Assembly: GCF_010586825.1 (NCBI RefSeq) | Contig: NZ_JAAAGB010000002.1 | Span: 434,001-498,000 of the forward strand | DNA: 64,000 bases | From: Draconibacterium mangrovi | GTDB lineage: Bacteria > Bacteroidota > Bacteroidia > Bacteroidales > Prolixibacteraceae | Reading direction: 5' to 3' | In this document: piece after piece, positions 15,561 to 24,071 of the stretch | Numbering within the stretch: position 1 is the stretch's first letter | How the letters are laid out: every line of letters begins with the position of its first letter | Position numbers and translations under genes: made by a program | The notes under the pieces: generated by a model | Told to the model about the DNA's origin: nothing | The model's database searches: none | The model's input: only the letters and a program-made list of their open reading frames with translations

Positions 15561-17495
15561 ATGAGGAGGTTTGTAGTTTTTGGAATCGTATTGTGGGCGC
15601 TGGCTCAAAGTGCAGTGGCGCAGCAGCCTTTTACCGTGTTCGACACCGTTCAGGTTGAAGAAGTAGTGAGTTATGGAAAGCTTCAGAAATACCAGTCGGG
15701 AGCTAAAATCGAACGTATTAATGCGACTCAGTTTTTGTTGTCGCAGGATGGAAACCTGGAGCAATTACTTTCGCGCAGTTTACCCATCGCCTTTAAGACC
15801 AATGCAGGTGGTTTGGCCACTATTCGTATTCGCGGATCGGCGCCCGATCATACCAGTTTTAATTTTGGCGGAATAAATATTAATTCGCTTACGCTGGGCC
15901 ACTCCAATGTTAATAATGTACCCATCTATCTTTTCGATGAAATTGGGGTGCAGTTTGGTAGTGCCAGTTCTGTAAACGGATCAGGGAGTATTGGCGGAGC
16001 CATTCATTTGGGCCTGCAAAACAACTGGACCAACGGTTTTAAGGCCGAAGCCCGCATTGCAAACGGTTCATTTGGTGAGCAGCTTTACGGAACAAAACTG
16101 TTTTGGGGAAACGGAAGGTTTGAAGCGGTTACACGTGCATATTATTATTCGAAAACAAATGATTTTAAATTCACGAATCCCAATTACCGTGATTTCGAAA
16201 ACGACATTTTTGAAATAGAAGATACGCAGCACAATGCCAATATCGAGAATATGGGATTACTGCAGGAACTGAATTATAAGTTCGACAAGGACGAGTTCTT
16301 CATCTTTAATATTTGGCTGGAGAAAGACTGGCATCTGGTTCAGCAAAACATGCAAACCAACCTGAGTAATCCGGATTTGCGCGAAGAGTATAACAATGAT
16401 CATGTGCGTATCTGGACAGGTTATAAAAACCGCAAAAATCCCTTCAAATTCGAAATTAACGGCGGGTATGTATATGATAATGCCGTTAGCAACGAAAATA
16501 CTTCTGATACCATTTCAACCCAACGCATAATTGGCGAGGCTTTTGTCGAACACGATTTTTCGCCCAATGCCAGTTATAAAGCCGGAGCAAAAGTTACCCG
16601 TATTTATCCAACGGTTTATGCTTATTCCGAATCTTTGAAACACGAGGATCGGGTAGACTTGTATGCTTCGTACTATCATCGTTTTTTTAACCGTTTAACC
16701 GCAACTCTAAATTTACGCTATGGTTATGTTACCGATTTCGACGTGCCTTTTACGCCGTCGTTCGGATTGAATTACCTGGCGCTTTCAAAAGAAAAGTATG
16801 TGCTTCGGTTTACCGGAAATATTGCACGCAGTTATCGTGTTCCAACTTTTAACGACCGCTTCTGGGTGCCCGGCGGAAATCCCGATCTGAATCCTGAAGA
16901 AGGAATGAGTTACGAATTCGGCACAAAATGGAGCTACTGCGTTGGAGACATGTCAGGAAATGTAAAACTGAATGCTTTCCTGATGAATGTGGACGACTGG
17001 ATTCTCTGGAAAAACGGAGGAGCATATTGGTATGCCGCGAATGTGCAAAATGTGCAAAGCAAAGGTTTGGAGTTTATGACGGATTGGAATTATACCATTT
17101 TGGGATTAAAAGCAAATTCGGGGCTGAATTATACCTATACTTCTGCAGAGCGTAAAAAGTCGCAAAATAACACGAACGCGCTTAACCGTCAGTTGGAATA
17201 TGTTCCGCTTCACGCCGGTAATTTTTTCACAACGGTAGCTTATAACAAATTCGATTTCACAGTTGACGGAAGTTACACCGACGAGCAATTTACTGATGAG
17301 GAAGAAAAAAATGTTCTGGATGCTTTTTTTCTGATGAATGTGGCTGTTGGATACAATTGGAAAATCGACGGACAGAATCAAATTCGAATAAATGGAATGA
17401 TAAACAACCTGCTGGATACCGATTACCAGGCAAGTTGGGGCTATGCCATGCCCGGCATCGCCTACCGATTGAGCATCACATATAAATTCAAATAA
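15561..17495 (+). CDS. btuB: TonB-dependent vitamin B12 outer-membrane receptor
   Basis: A 644-residue TonB-dependent receptor with signal peptide MRRFVVFGIVLWALAQSAVA. The TonB box region (VQVEEVVSYG) is at about residues 33-42. The plug domain shows LATIRIRGSAPDHTSFNFGG and SVNGSGSIGGAIHLG, and a 22-strand-type barrel ends in an aromatic residue (YKFK tail). It imports cobalamin into the periplasm for BtuF. The ATG at 15561 is preferred over the TTG six bases earlier. It is controlled by the riboswitch 98 bp upstream and followed at 16 bp by its surface lipoprotein partner. Confidence 0.92.
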   Translation: MRRFVVFGIVLWALAQSAVAQQPFTVFDTVQVEEVVSYGKLQKYQSGAKIERINATQFLLSQDGNLEQLLSRSLPIAFKTNAGGLATIRIRGSAPDHTSFNFGGININSLTLGHSNVNNVPIYLFDEIGVQFGSASSVNGSGSIGGAIHLGLQNNWTNGFKAEARIANGSFGEQLYGTKLFWGNGRFEAVTRAYYYSKTNDFKFTNPNYRDFENDIFEIEDTQHNANIENMGLLQELNYKFDKDEFFIFNIWLEKDWHLVQQNMQTNLSNPDLREEYNNDHVRIWTGYKNRKNPFKFEINGGYVYDNAVSNENTSDTISTQRIIGEAFVEHDFSPNASYKAGAKVTRIYPTVYAYSESLKHEDRVDLYASYYHRFFNRLTATLNLRYGYVTDFDVPFTPSFGLNYLALSKEKYVLRFTGNIARSYRVPTFNDRFWVPGGNPDLNPEEGMSYEFGTKWSYCVGDMSGNVKLNAFLMNVDDWILWKNGGAYWYAANVQNVQSKGLEFMTDWNYTILGLKANSGLNYTYTSAERKKSQNNTNALNRQLEYVPLHAGNFFTTVAYNKFDFTVDGSYTDEQFTDEEEKNVLDAFFLMNVAVGYNWKIDGQNQIRINGMINNLLDTDYQASWGYAMPGIAYRLSITYKFK

Positions 17496-17510
17496 AAAAC
17501 AAACTACAAA

Positions 17511-18815
17511 ATGAAAAAACAATTTAAAATTTTGACGTTTTTGGCGGTGTTGGCCTTTGCCTTTACTGCATGCGACGACAATGATTCGGCAAGTGTTACA
17601 GCCGGCTTTACTTATGCTCCCGAGGAGAATATTCAGGCGGGAGATACTGTGTTCTTTACTAACACTTCATCAGAGGCAGCAAGTTATGAGTGGAGCTTTG
17701 GTGACAATGCAACTTCAGCAGAAGCCAACCCATTTCATATATACACCGAGCCGGGTATTTATGATGTTACGTTGATTGCGGTGAATGGAGAGTTGAGTAA
17801 TACGATCACTCACCAGGTGAATGTTGACGCATCACTGGCCTACATTGTTAACGCCGGTAGCTGGTCGGGAGATAAATCGACCATTACAGCTTACAATAAA
17901 TATACTGATGAGGTGGTTAATAGCTATTACAATTCGGTAAATGGATTGGATATCACTTCAAATATTCAGTTTGCCTATAACTACAACGGCAAAATTTATA
18001 TGATGGGAAATACTGCCGATCAGGTTTTTTGGGTTGATGCAAAAACATTTGAGCAGACAGAAAATGGAATCACTGATCAGATTGTGGCTCCCCGTAATTG
18101 TCAGGCGTTGGGCGATTACATGTACGTTTCTTGTTGGGGAGGAGCGGTGTATTCCGATCCTACTCTCTCGTACATTGCCAAAGTGGATTTAACTGCCGGC
18201 GAAGTAGTGAAAACTATTCCTGTGCATTACGGACCTGAAGGATTGGCTATTGCCGGAAACAAGTTGTATGCTGCATTAAATTATACGAATAAAGTTGCAG
18301 TAATCGACTTAGATACCGATGAAGTTTCATACATCGATCTTCCTGAAGGCAACATCCCTTCGTATTTTGAAAAGGATGATCAGGATAACCTGTACATCAA
18401 TCTGGGAGTAGCATACGGCGATGAGACCACTCAAACAGGAATCGGTTATATCAATACTTCTACCGATGAATTTGAAGCCAATTATGATTTGGAAGGAGTA
18501 AGCAGCATGAACTACGTTGATGTTTTTGAGTTTAATGATGACTTCACAAAATTATATATAGTAACAACCGGCGGCTACGGAATGCCTGGAGGAGTGTCTG
18601 TTTTCGATGTAGCATCAAAAAGTTTCGAGGCTGAAAAATTCATCGATGGAGTGAATGGCCTGAATGGTTTGGGATACTACGATAATAAACTGTTTTGTTT
18701 CTTCTCTGACAATGTAACTTCAAATGGTTCAGTAATAACATACTCGCCAGACGGAACTGAGCTGAACGAGTTTGAAACAGGTATTGCGCCATTCATGTTA
18801 CTTGATATTGAATAA
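17511..18815 (+). CDS. PKD plus beta-propeller surface lipoprotein, BtuG-like
   Basis: A 434-residue lipoprotein: signal peptide ending in a lipobox (FAFTAC, Cys 21), followed by DDN. A PKD domain covers about residues 30-105 (TSSEAASYEWSFGDNATSAE, then YDVTLIAVNG). The rest is a YncE/DUF5074-type propeller (LAYIVNAGSWSGDKSTITAYNKY, VYSDPTLSYIAKVDLTAGEV, GPEGLAIAGNKLYAALN). In Bacteroides, BtuG is a propeller lipoprotein that sits on BtuB and captures B12 with very high affinity. The position right after btuB on a B12-riboswitch transcript makes this the likely equivalent. The extra N-terminal PKD domain is notable. Confidence 0.82.
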   Translation: MKKQFKILTFLAVLAFAFTACDDNDSASVTAGFTYAPEENIQAGDTVFFTNTSSEAASYEWSFGDNATSAEANPFHIYTEPGIYDVTLIAVNGELSNTITHQVNVDASLAYIVNAGSWSGDKSTITAYNKYTDEVVNSYYNSVNGLDITSNIQFAYNYNGKIYMMGNTADQVFWVDAKTFEQTENGITDQIVAPRNCQALGDYMYVSCWGGAVYSDPTLSYIAKVDLTAGEVVKTIPVHYGPEGLAIAGNKLYAALNYTNKVAVIDLDTDEVSYIDLPEGNIPSYFEKDDQDNLYINLGVAYGDETTQTGIGYINTSTDEFEANYDLEGVSSMNYVDVFEFNDDFTKLYIVTTGGYGMPGGVSVFDVASKSFEAEKFIDGVNGLNGLGYYDNKLFCFFSDNVTSNGSVITYSPDGTELNEFETGIAPFMLLDIE

Positions 18816-18818
18816 GTA

Positions 18819-19211
18819 ATGAACAAACAAAAAATATTTTGCCTTATTCTGCTGTTGGCCTGTTTTATCGGATTATCGGCTTTTGCCGGCAACGGAGAAA
18901 AGGTTACTGTTGAAATAGATTTTGGATCCTTGAAACATCCAAAACTGAAAATCGAGACAAATTGGAAAGAAGGGCTTTCGGCTTTGGAAGCCCTCCAGTT
19001 TGTTGCGGAAGTAAAAACACACCCCGTGGGGCAATATGTTTTTGTCGATGAAATTGATGGTGTAAAAGGTGTGCCGAACCAAAGTGTTTGGTACTACAAA
19101 ATTAATGGTGAGCCTGCCAAAAAGATTGCCACCGACCAGCCCCTTAAAAACGGCGATATAATAACCTGGATATATAAACAAGATGTTTGCAGTTCGAAAG
19201 AAGACAAATAG
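18819..19211 (+). CDS. DUF4430 (transcobalamin-like) exported protein, probable B12 binder
   Basis: A 130-residue exported protein. After the signal peptide (MNKQKIFCLILLLACFIGLSAFA) comes a single DUF4430 domain: LSALEALQFVAEV, then YVFVDEIDGVKGVPNQSVWYYK and LKNGDIITWIYKQ. DUF4430 resembles the C-terminal beta domain of animal transcobalamin and intrinsic factor, the part that caps bound B12. It starts 3 bp after the BtuG-like gene under the same riboswitch, so a role in cobalamin capture is likely. The signal peptide contains a Cys (LLLAC), so it might be a lipoprotein, but the site is early. Confidence 0.8.
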   Translation: MNKQKIFCLILLLACFIGLSAFAGNGEKVTVEIDFGSLKHPKLKIETNWKEGLSALEALQFVAEVKTHPVGQYVFVDEIDGVKGVPNQSVWYYKINGEPAKKIATDQPLKNGDIITWIYKQDVCSSKEDK

Positions 19212-19277
19212 CTATAGGAATAATTATAGCAGTTTCTTCCCTAAGTGCGGCACTCAAAGCACATGATAATGATTCTT

Positions 19278-19309
19278 ACCCCTGGTCGTGTACCGGGGGT
19301 TTGATTTTT
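19278..19309 (+). terminator. Intrinsic terminator between DUF4430 gene and cobU
   Basis: An 8-bp stem acccctgg/ccgggggt (19278-19285 with 19293-19300, one G-T pair) followed by ttgatttttt. It may separate the uptake genes from the cob synthesis genes or let only part of the transcription pass. Confidence 0.65.
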
Positions 19310-19337
19310 TGTAACTTTTGAAATTCAATTTTAAAGA

Positions 19338-19865
19338 ATGGCACAAATTACATTTATAACAGGCGGTCAGCGTTCGGGTAAAAGCAGTTTTGCACAAAAA
19401 CGTGCAGAGGAGAGTTCCGAAGCACCGGTTTATCTGGCAACTGCCCGTATCTGGGACGAAGATTTTCATAAGCGGGTAAAACGCCATCAATCCGATCGTG
19501 GCGAACAGTGGCAAACCATCGAGGAAGAGCTGGAAATCAGTAAACACAACCTGAGCGGGAAAACAGTTATGCTTGATTGTATTACGCTTTGGCTAACGAA
19601 TATTTTTTATCAGAAAAACAACGATGTAGATGTCAGTCTGGAAGTAGCCAAACGAGAGTGGGATAAATTTATCAATCAGGATATGACGCTTTTTGTGGTA
19701 AGCAATGAGTTGGGAATGGGTGTTCATCCCGAAAATGAAATCGCCCGCAAGTTTGCCGATCTGCAAGGTTGGATGAACCAGTACATTGCCAAATCGGCAA
19801 ACGACGTATTTCTGATGGTTTCGGGAATACCTGTTCAAATCAAAGGAATTTCGAATGATGATTAA
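19338..19865 (+). CDS. cobU: Adenosylcobinamide kinase/adenosylcobinamide-phosphate guanylyltransferase
   Basis: A 175-residue bifunctional enzyme of nucleotide-loop assembly: it phosphorylates adenosylcobinamide and then adds GMP. The P-loop GGQRSGKSSFAQKRAEE is at residues 8-24, YLATARIWDEDFHKRVKRHQ follows with the conserved His, and VVSNELGMGVHPENEIARKF near residue 114 is a family block. The length is typical. It stands 27 bp after the terminator hairpin and 123 bp before cobT. Confidence 0.94.
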   Translation: MAQITFITGGQRSGKSSFAQKRAEESSEAPVYLATARIWDEDFHKRVKRHQSDRGEQWQTIEEELEISKHNLSGKTVMLDCITLWLTNIFYQKNNDVDVSLEVAKREWDKFINQDMTLFVVSNELGMGVHPENEIARKFADLQGWMNQYIAKSANDVFLMVSGIPVQIKGISNDD

Positions 19866-19988
19866 CGAATTGAGATTTCAGAATCCTCTGCGTCGTGGCG
19901 CTTTTGCGAGGAAATATTCTTCGAATCTTCGTGTTCAAAAATTATATCTGCGCATATCCGCGAGCAATAAAATAAAAAACCAAAAACA

Positions 19989-20993
19989 ATGACATTAAAA
20001 GATCAACTTCAACACAAAATCGATAACAAAACCAAGCCGATCGGATCGCTTGGTTTGCTTGAAGAACTGGCCCTGCAAATAGGCATGGTTCAAAACACTC
20101 TGTCTCCCAAAATAGAAAAACCGGCTCACCTGATTTTTGCTGCCGATCATGGTCTGGCCGACGAAGGCATCAGCCCTTATCCAAAAGATGTTACCTGGCA
20201 AATGGTAATGAACTTCTGCGCCGGAGGTGCGTCCATCAACGTTTTTTGCCGTCAGAACGAGCTGGAACTGAAAGTTTACGATGTGGGCGTTGATTACGCT
20301 TTTCCGGCAGAACTTCCGGTGATTAATGCAAAAATTGCCAACGGAAGCCGTAATATGAGAAAAGAACCTGCCATGACCGCGGAAGAATGCCGCGCCGCAA
20401 TGGAAGCAGGAGCAAAAGCAGTTCGCGAAGAAGCGGCCTTAGGGTGTAATACTATTGGGTGTGGGGAGATGGGAATTGGAAATACCTCGCCTTCGTCGTT
20501 ATTGATGCATAAATTTACCGGCCTTTCCATGGAAGATTGTACCGGTCGTGGCTCTGGTTTGAAAGATGAGCAGGTAGATCGCAAAACCAGAATCCTAAAA
20601 GAAATTGCCGCGAAATACAATCCGGGTTCAATCGAAGAAACTCTGGCCACTTTTGGAGGTCTCGAAATTGCTGCCATGACGGGAGCTTACCTCGAGGCGA
20701 AAAAACAAAATATGCTTATCCTGATCGATGGTTTTATTGCTACGGCTGCTGTGCTTACGGCAATACAAATGGAACCTGCCGTAAAAGATAATTGTGTATT
20801 TTGCCATGGTTCCGACGAAAAAGGACATAAGCTGATGTTGGAGTACCTTGGGGCAAAACCGCTGCTGCAGTTGGGAATGCGACTGGGCGAAGGAACCGGA
20901 GTTGCCGTTGCAATGCCGCTGGTGCGTTCGGCTGTAAATTTCCTTAATGAGATGAGCAGTATGGAAGACGCCGGTGTGAGTAATAAGGATTAA
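19989..20993 (+). CDS. cobT: Nicotinate-nucleotide--dimethylbenzimidazole phosphoribosyltransferase
   Basis: A 334-residue enzyme that makes alpha-ribazole phosphate, the lower ligand of cobalamin. Family blocks: DNKTKPIGSLGLLEELALQI at the start, FAADHGLADEGISPYPKDVT, GCGEMGIGNTSPSSLL near residue 157, and the C-terminal SSMEDAGV with the catalytic glutamate. The length is normal. It is followed by a 303-bp spacer filled with a 21-bp tandem repeat before cobS. Confidence 0.95.
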   Translation: MTLKDQLQHKIDNKTKPIGSLGLLEELALQIGMVQNTLSPKIEKPAHLIFAADHGLADEGISPYPKDVTWQMVMNFCAGGASINVFCRQNELELKVYDVGVDYAFPAELPVINAKIANGSRNMRKEPAMTAEECRAAMEAGAKAVREEAALGCNTIGCGEMGIGNTSPSSLLMHKFTGLSMEDCTGRGSGLKDEQVDRKTRILKEIAAKYNPGSIEETLATFGGLEIAAMTGAYLEAKKQNMLILIDGFIATAAVLTAIQMEPAVKDNCVFCHGSDEKGHKLMLEYLGAKPLLQLGMRLGEGTGVAVAMPLVRSAVNFLNEMSSMEDAGVSNKD

Positions 20994-21053
20994 ACGCCTG
21001 CTTTATAAAAAGCAATGTTTTGTTGGATCCATCAAGTGATGATATAACTTTGT

Positions 21054-21263
21054 TACACAGGCTGATTGTTAATCCACTATGGTTGAACAGCAATCAACCA
21101 ATTTCGGAAATGAAAAAACCATAGTTGATAGTCAATCAGCCTAAGTAGGAAATAAAACAACCTAAGTTGAAAGAGTATCAACCAAGGTTGGAAGATGATC
21201 GACTAAGGAAGAATAAAAAACAACCAAGGTTGGAAATGAAACAACTAAGGTTGATGGCAAATC
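21054..21263. repeat. 21-bp tandem repeat, nine clear units plus one weak, between cobT and cobS
   Basis: Nine units of exactly 21 bp run 21075-21263, with a tenth, weaker unit at 21054-21074. The consensus is about aaccaaggttggaaatgaatc; the best copies are 21180-21200 and 21222-21242. Units diverge by substitution but never by length. The core AACC-AA-GGTT is itself an inverted repeat. Reading frames through the array contain stops, so it is not a coding repeat. It looks like an array of binding sites or a minisatellite, in the leader of cobS. Confidence 0.88.
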
Positions 21264-21296
21264 AATCCGAATGATTTTGGCAGAAATAAGCGACAC

Positions 21297-22058
21297 ATGA
21301 GAAATGAGATAAAAATATTCCTCACGGCCCTGATGTTTTACACCCGAATTCCGGTTGGGCGAATCGAAGGATGGTCGGAGAAGATGTTGAACAAATCAAC
21401 GCGCTACTTTCCGGTAATCGGATGGATTGTTGGAGGAGTTGGGGCAGTGGTTTATTTTGCTTTTGGCGCTGTGCTGCCTGTTACGCTGGCAGTCGCACTT
21501 AGCATGGTGGCCACCATATTGTTGACCGGAGCATTTCATGAAGATGGTTTCGCCGATTTCTGCGATGGTTTTGGTGGCGGTTACACGCCCGAACGTATTC
21601 TGGAAATAATGAAAGACAGCCGGATAGGCACCTACGGAACGGTAGGACTATTGTCGGTGCTGGCGATAAAATTTCTGGCTTTGTCGCATGTCGATACGAT
21701 CAGGATTCCTTTTATTTTAATTGCCGGTCATGCATTGAGTCGTGTCTTCCCGGTGTTGCTCATTTATTCTTCTGTCTATGCGCGGTTGGATGCAACAAGT
21801 AAAACCAAACCTGTCGGGAAAGCCGATTCTTTATTTTCATTGTTATTTGCGTTGGTTACAGGCGGATTGTCTTTGCTGTTTCTCAATTGGCACGAAACGG
21901 TTTTGATAGTTGCAATTTTGCTCATCGTTACCTTTTTCTTCAGGAATTATATCACGCGCAAATTGGGCGGCTACACCGGCGATGTGTTGGGGGCCTTGCA
22001 GCAACTCTGCGAAGTGTTTTTTTATTTGTGTATTCTCGCTTATCAAAATATGGGATGA
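21297..22058 (+). CDS. cobS: Adenosylcobinamide-GDP ribazoletransferase (cobalamin synthase)
   Basis: A 253-residue inner-membrane enzyme that joins adenosylcobinamide-GDP to alpha-ribazole (phosphate). The metal-binding block AFHEDGFADFCDGFGGG is at residues 80-96, followed by EIMKDSRIGTYG, with five to seven hydrophobic segments over the rest. It begins after the repeat array, and its stop codon overlaps the start of cobC (ATGA), so the two are translationally coupled. Confidence 0.95.
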   Translation: MRNEIKIFLTALMFYTRIPVGRIEGWSEKMLNKSTRYFPVIGWIVGGVGAVVYFAFGAVLPVTLAVALSMVATILLTGAFHEDGFADFCDGFGGGYTPERILEIMKDSRIGTYGTVGLLSVLAIKFLALSHVDTIRIPFILIAGHALSRVFPVLLIYSSVYARLDATSKTKPVGKADSLFSLLFALVTGGLSLLFLNWHETVLIVAILLIVTFFFRNYITRKLGGYTGDVLGALQQLCEVFFYLCILAYQNMG

Positions 22059-22603
22059 AGATTTATGCGATACGACATAGCAGCGTAAATGTAAAGTCCG
22101 GCATTTGTTACGGGCAAACCGATGTTGATGTTGCTGAATCATTTTATGATGAACAAAAACGTTTGCTACAGGAAATTAAGCAGGAGAGTTTTGATGCCGT
22201 GTTTTCGAGCCCGCTCTTACGTTGCCGGAAATTGGCCGAAAGTCTTTTCCCAAATAAAAAGATTCATTTTGACCCGCGTTTGAAAGAATTGAATTTTGGA
22301 GACTGGGAAATGTTGTACTGGGACGAAATATATGCGCAACCTGAAGGAAAAACCTGGATGGACAATTATCAAACCTTGCCAACGAAAAACGGCGAATCTT
22401 ACCCCAAAATGGTGGCGCGTGTTTCAGCTTGTGTCAACGAAATAAAAAAATTAAACGCCGGTAATATTGCCATTGTTGCTCATGCCGGAGTAATTCGCAT
22501 ATTAAAAAGTGTGATTGAAAATGTACCCATTTCACAACTCTTTGAAAATTTTAAACCGGCGTATGCCAGTGTTACCGTATTCGAAATAGATAAACATGAG
22601 TAA
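22055..22603 (+). CDS. cobC: Alpha-ribazole phosphatase (histidine phosphatase family)
   Basis: A 182-residue enzyme when read from the ATG at 22055, which overlaps the cobS stop codon; a longer frame upstream lies inside cobS and is not real. The phosphohistidine motif is YAIRHSSVN with the catalytic His at residue 7, an RHS rather than the usual RHG form. SSPLLRCRKLAE, LKELNFGDWE and AHAGVIR supply the other active-site residues. It removes the phosphate from alpha-ribazole phosphate or adenosylcobalamin phosphate. It overlaps cobQ by 8 bp. Confidence 0.9.
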   Translation: MKIYAIRHSSVNVKSGICYGQTDVDVAESFYDEQKRLLQEIKQESFDAVFSSPLLRCRKLAESLFPNKKIHFDPRLKELNFGDWEMLYWDEIYAQPEGKTWMDNYQTLPTKNGESYPKMVARVSACVNEIKKLNAGNIAIVAHAGVIRILKSVIENVPISQLFENFKPAYASVTVFEIDKHE

Positions 22604-24071
22604 AACAAAAACATACCGCCCGATAATGTTTGTGGGCACGGGCTCCGATGTGGGAAAGAGTGTTATTAACGCCGGATTTTGCCGCATTTTTAAACAGGAT
22701 GGTTTAAGTCCGGCGCCGTTTAAAGCTCAAAACATGTCGCTGAATAGTTTCCCTACACCCGATGGTTTGGAAATCGGTCGTGCCCAGGCTGTTCAGGCCG
22801 AAGCATGTGGTATTGACTGCCGTGTTGAGATGAATCCGGTGTTATTGAAACCAACCGGTTATATGGATTCGCAAATTGTGCTGAATGGTAAACCCTGGGC
22901 AAACAAATCGGCAAAAGCATATTTTAACGAAACCGACCGTGACTTTCTGTTCAATGAAGCAATGAAAGCTTTTTCAAGATTGGAGAACGAATTTAATCCG
23001 ATTGTTGTTGAGGGGGCCGGAAGTATCTCCGAGGTAAACTTGTGGAAAAAAGACATTACGAATATGCGTGTGGCTGTGGAGAAAAATGCAGCCACTTATC
23101 TGATTGCTGATATTGATAAAGGCGGCGTGTTTGGAAGTGTTTACGGAACGATGTTGCTATTGCCGGAGCAGGAACGTAAACTGGTGAAAGGCATCATCAT
23201 CAATAAATTCAGGGGCGATATTTCGTTGTTTGAAGATGGTGCAAAAAAGCTTGAGGAACTTTGTGGTGTACCGGTAGTAGGTATCATTCCGCATTTCCGC
23301 GATATTTATATCGATGATGAGGACTCGGTGGTTGTAGATAAAAAACAGTTTAAGGCGGTTGAAGGAAAAACAAATATTGCCGTGGTTTTGCTGCGGCACA
23401 TGTCAAACTTCACCGATTTTAATTTTCTGGAACAACTACCCGAAGTTAACCTGTTTTATGCCGCATCGCCCGAAGATATCGATGAGGCTGATATCGTGTT
23501 ATTACCCGGCTCAAAAAATACCATTTCTGATATGTTGTTTCTGCAAAAGCAGGGAATGGCAACGGCGGTGAAAAAGGCACACGATCAGGGAAAAGCTGTT
23601 TACGGTATTTGTGGCGGTTTTCAGATGATGGGCGAGTGGATTGCTGATCCGCATCATGTGGAAGGGCAGATTGAAAAAGTTCCGGGTCTTGGAATTTTAC
23701 CGGTTGAAACGATTCTCACCGAAGAAAAGGTAACAGAACAGTGTTCGTTTACTTTTCAAAACGGCGAGTTAGGAAAGGGCTACGAAATTCATATGGGTGA
23801 AACAATTGCAAAACACGAAAGCCCGGCTTGTATGGTAAACGGCCAAAAGAAGGATGGTTATTACCTGAATGAACGAACCTGGGGAACTTATATTCATGGT
23901 ATTTTTGATAATATCAGCGTGGTTAACCGAATATTAAAAGAGTCGGGGAAACAGCTGGCAACCCAAATGGATTTTCAACAATTTAAAGATACGCAATACG
24001 ACAAACTGGCGCAGCTGATCAGAGAAAATGTTGATATGGCGTACATTTATAAATCGATGGAAATTGAATGA
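22596..24071 (+). CDS. cobQ: Cobyric acid synthase
   Basis: A 491-residue glutamine-dependent enzyme that amidates four side chains of the corrin ring to give cobyric acid. The N-terminal ATP-binding part shows VGTGSDVGKSVINAGFCRIF and FKAQNMSLNS. The C-terminal class I glutaminase domain has the nucleophile in YGICGGFQMMGE and the His in YIHGIFDN. The length is standard. Its presence means the cell handles corrin rings before cobinamide, although no earlier ring-building genes lie in this window. Confidence 0.95.
   Translation: MSKTKTYRPIMFVGTGSDVGKSVINAGFCRIFKQDGLSPAPFKAQNMSLNSFPTPDGLEIGRAQAVQAEACGIDCRVEMNPVLLKPTGYMDSQIVLNGKPWANKSAKAYFNETDRDFLFNEAMKAFSRLENEFNPIVVEGAGSISEVNLWKKDITNMRVAVEKNAATYLIADIDKGGVFGSVYGTMLLLPEQERKLVKGIIINKFRGDISLFEDGAKKLEELCGVPVVGIIPHFRDIYIDDEDSVVVDKKQFKAVEGKTNIAVVLLRHMSNFTDFNFLEQLPEVNLFYAASPEDIDEADIVLLPGSKNTISDMLFLQKQGMATAVKKAHDQGKAVYGICGGFQMMGEWIADPHHVEGQIEKVPGLGILPVETILTEEKVTEQCSFTFQNGELGKGYEIHMGETIAKHESPACMVNGQKKDGYYLNERTWGTYIHGIFDNISVVNRILKESGKQLATQMDFQQFKDTQYDKLAQLIRENVDMAYIYKSMEIE

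Noticed and set aside
21054-21263. 21-bp repeats as a CRISPR array
   Set aside because: Units abut with no spacers, diverge from each other, and no cas genes are present.
21887-22054. Longer cobC start inside cobS
   Set aside because: The extra 56 residues are an out-of-frame shadow of cobS; ATG 22055 overlaps the cobS stop and begins the His-phosphatase fold.
24028-24063. Longer cbiB start at ATG 24028
   Set aside because: It would add 12 residues inside cobQ before the usual family start; TTG 24064 gives the normal N-terminus.
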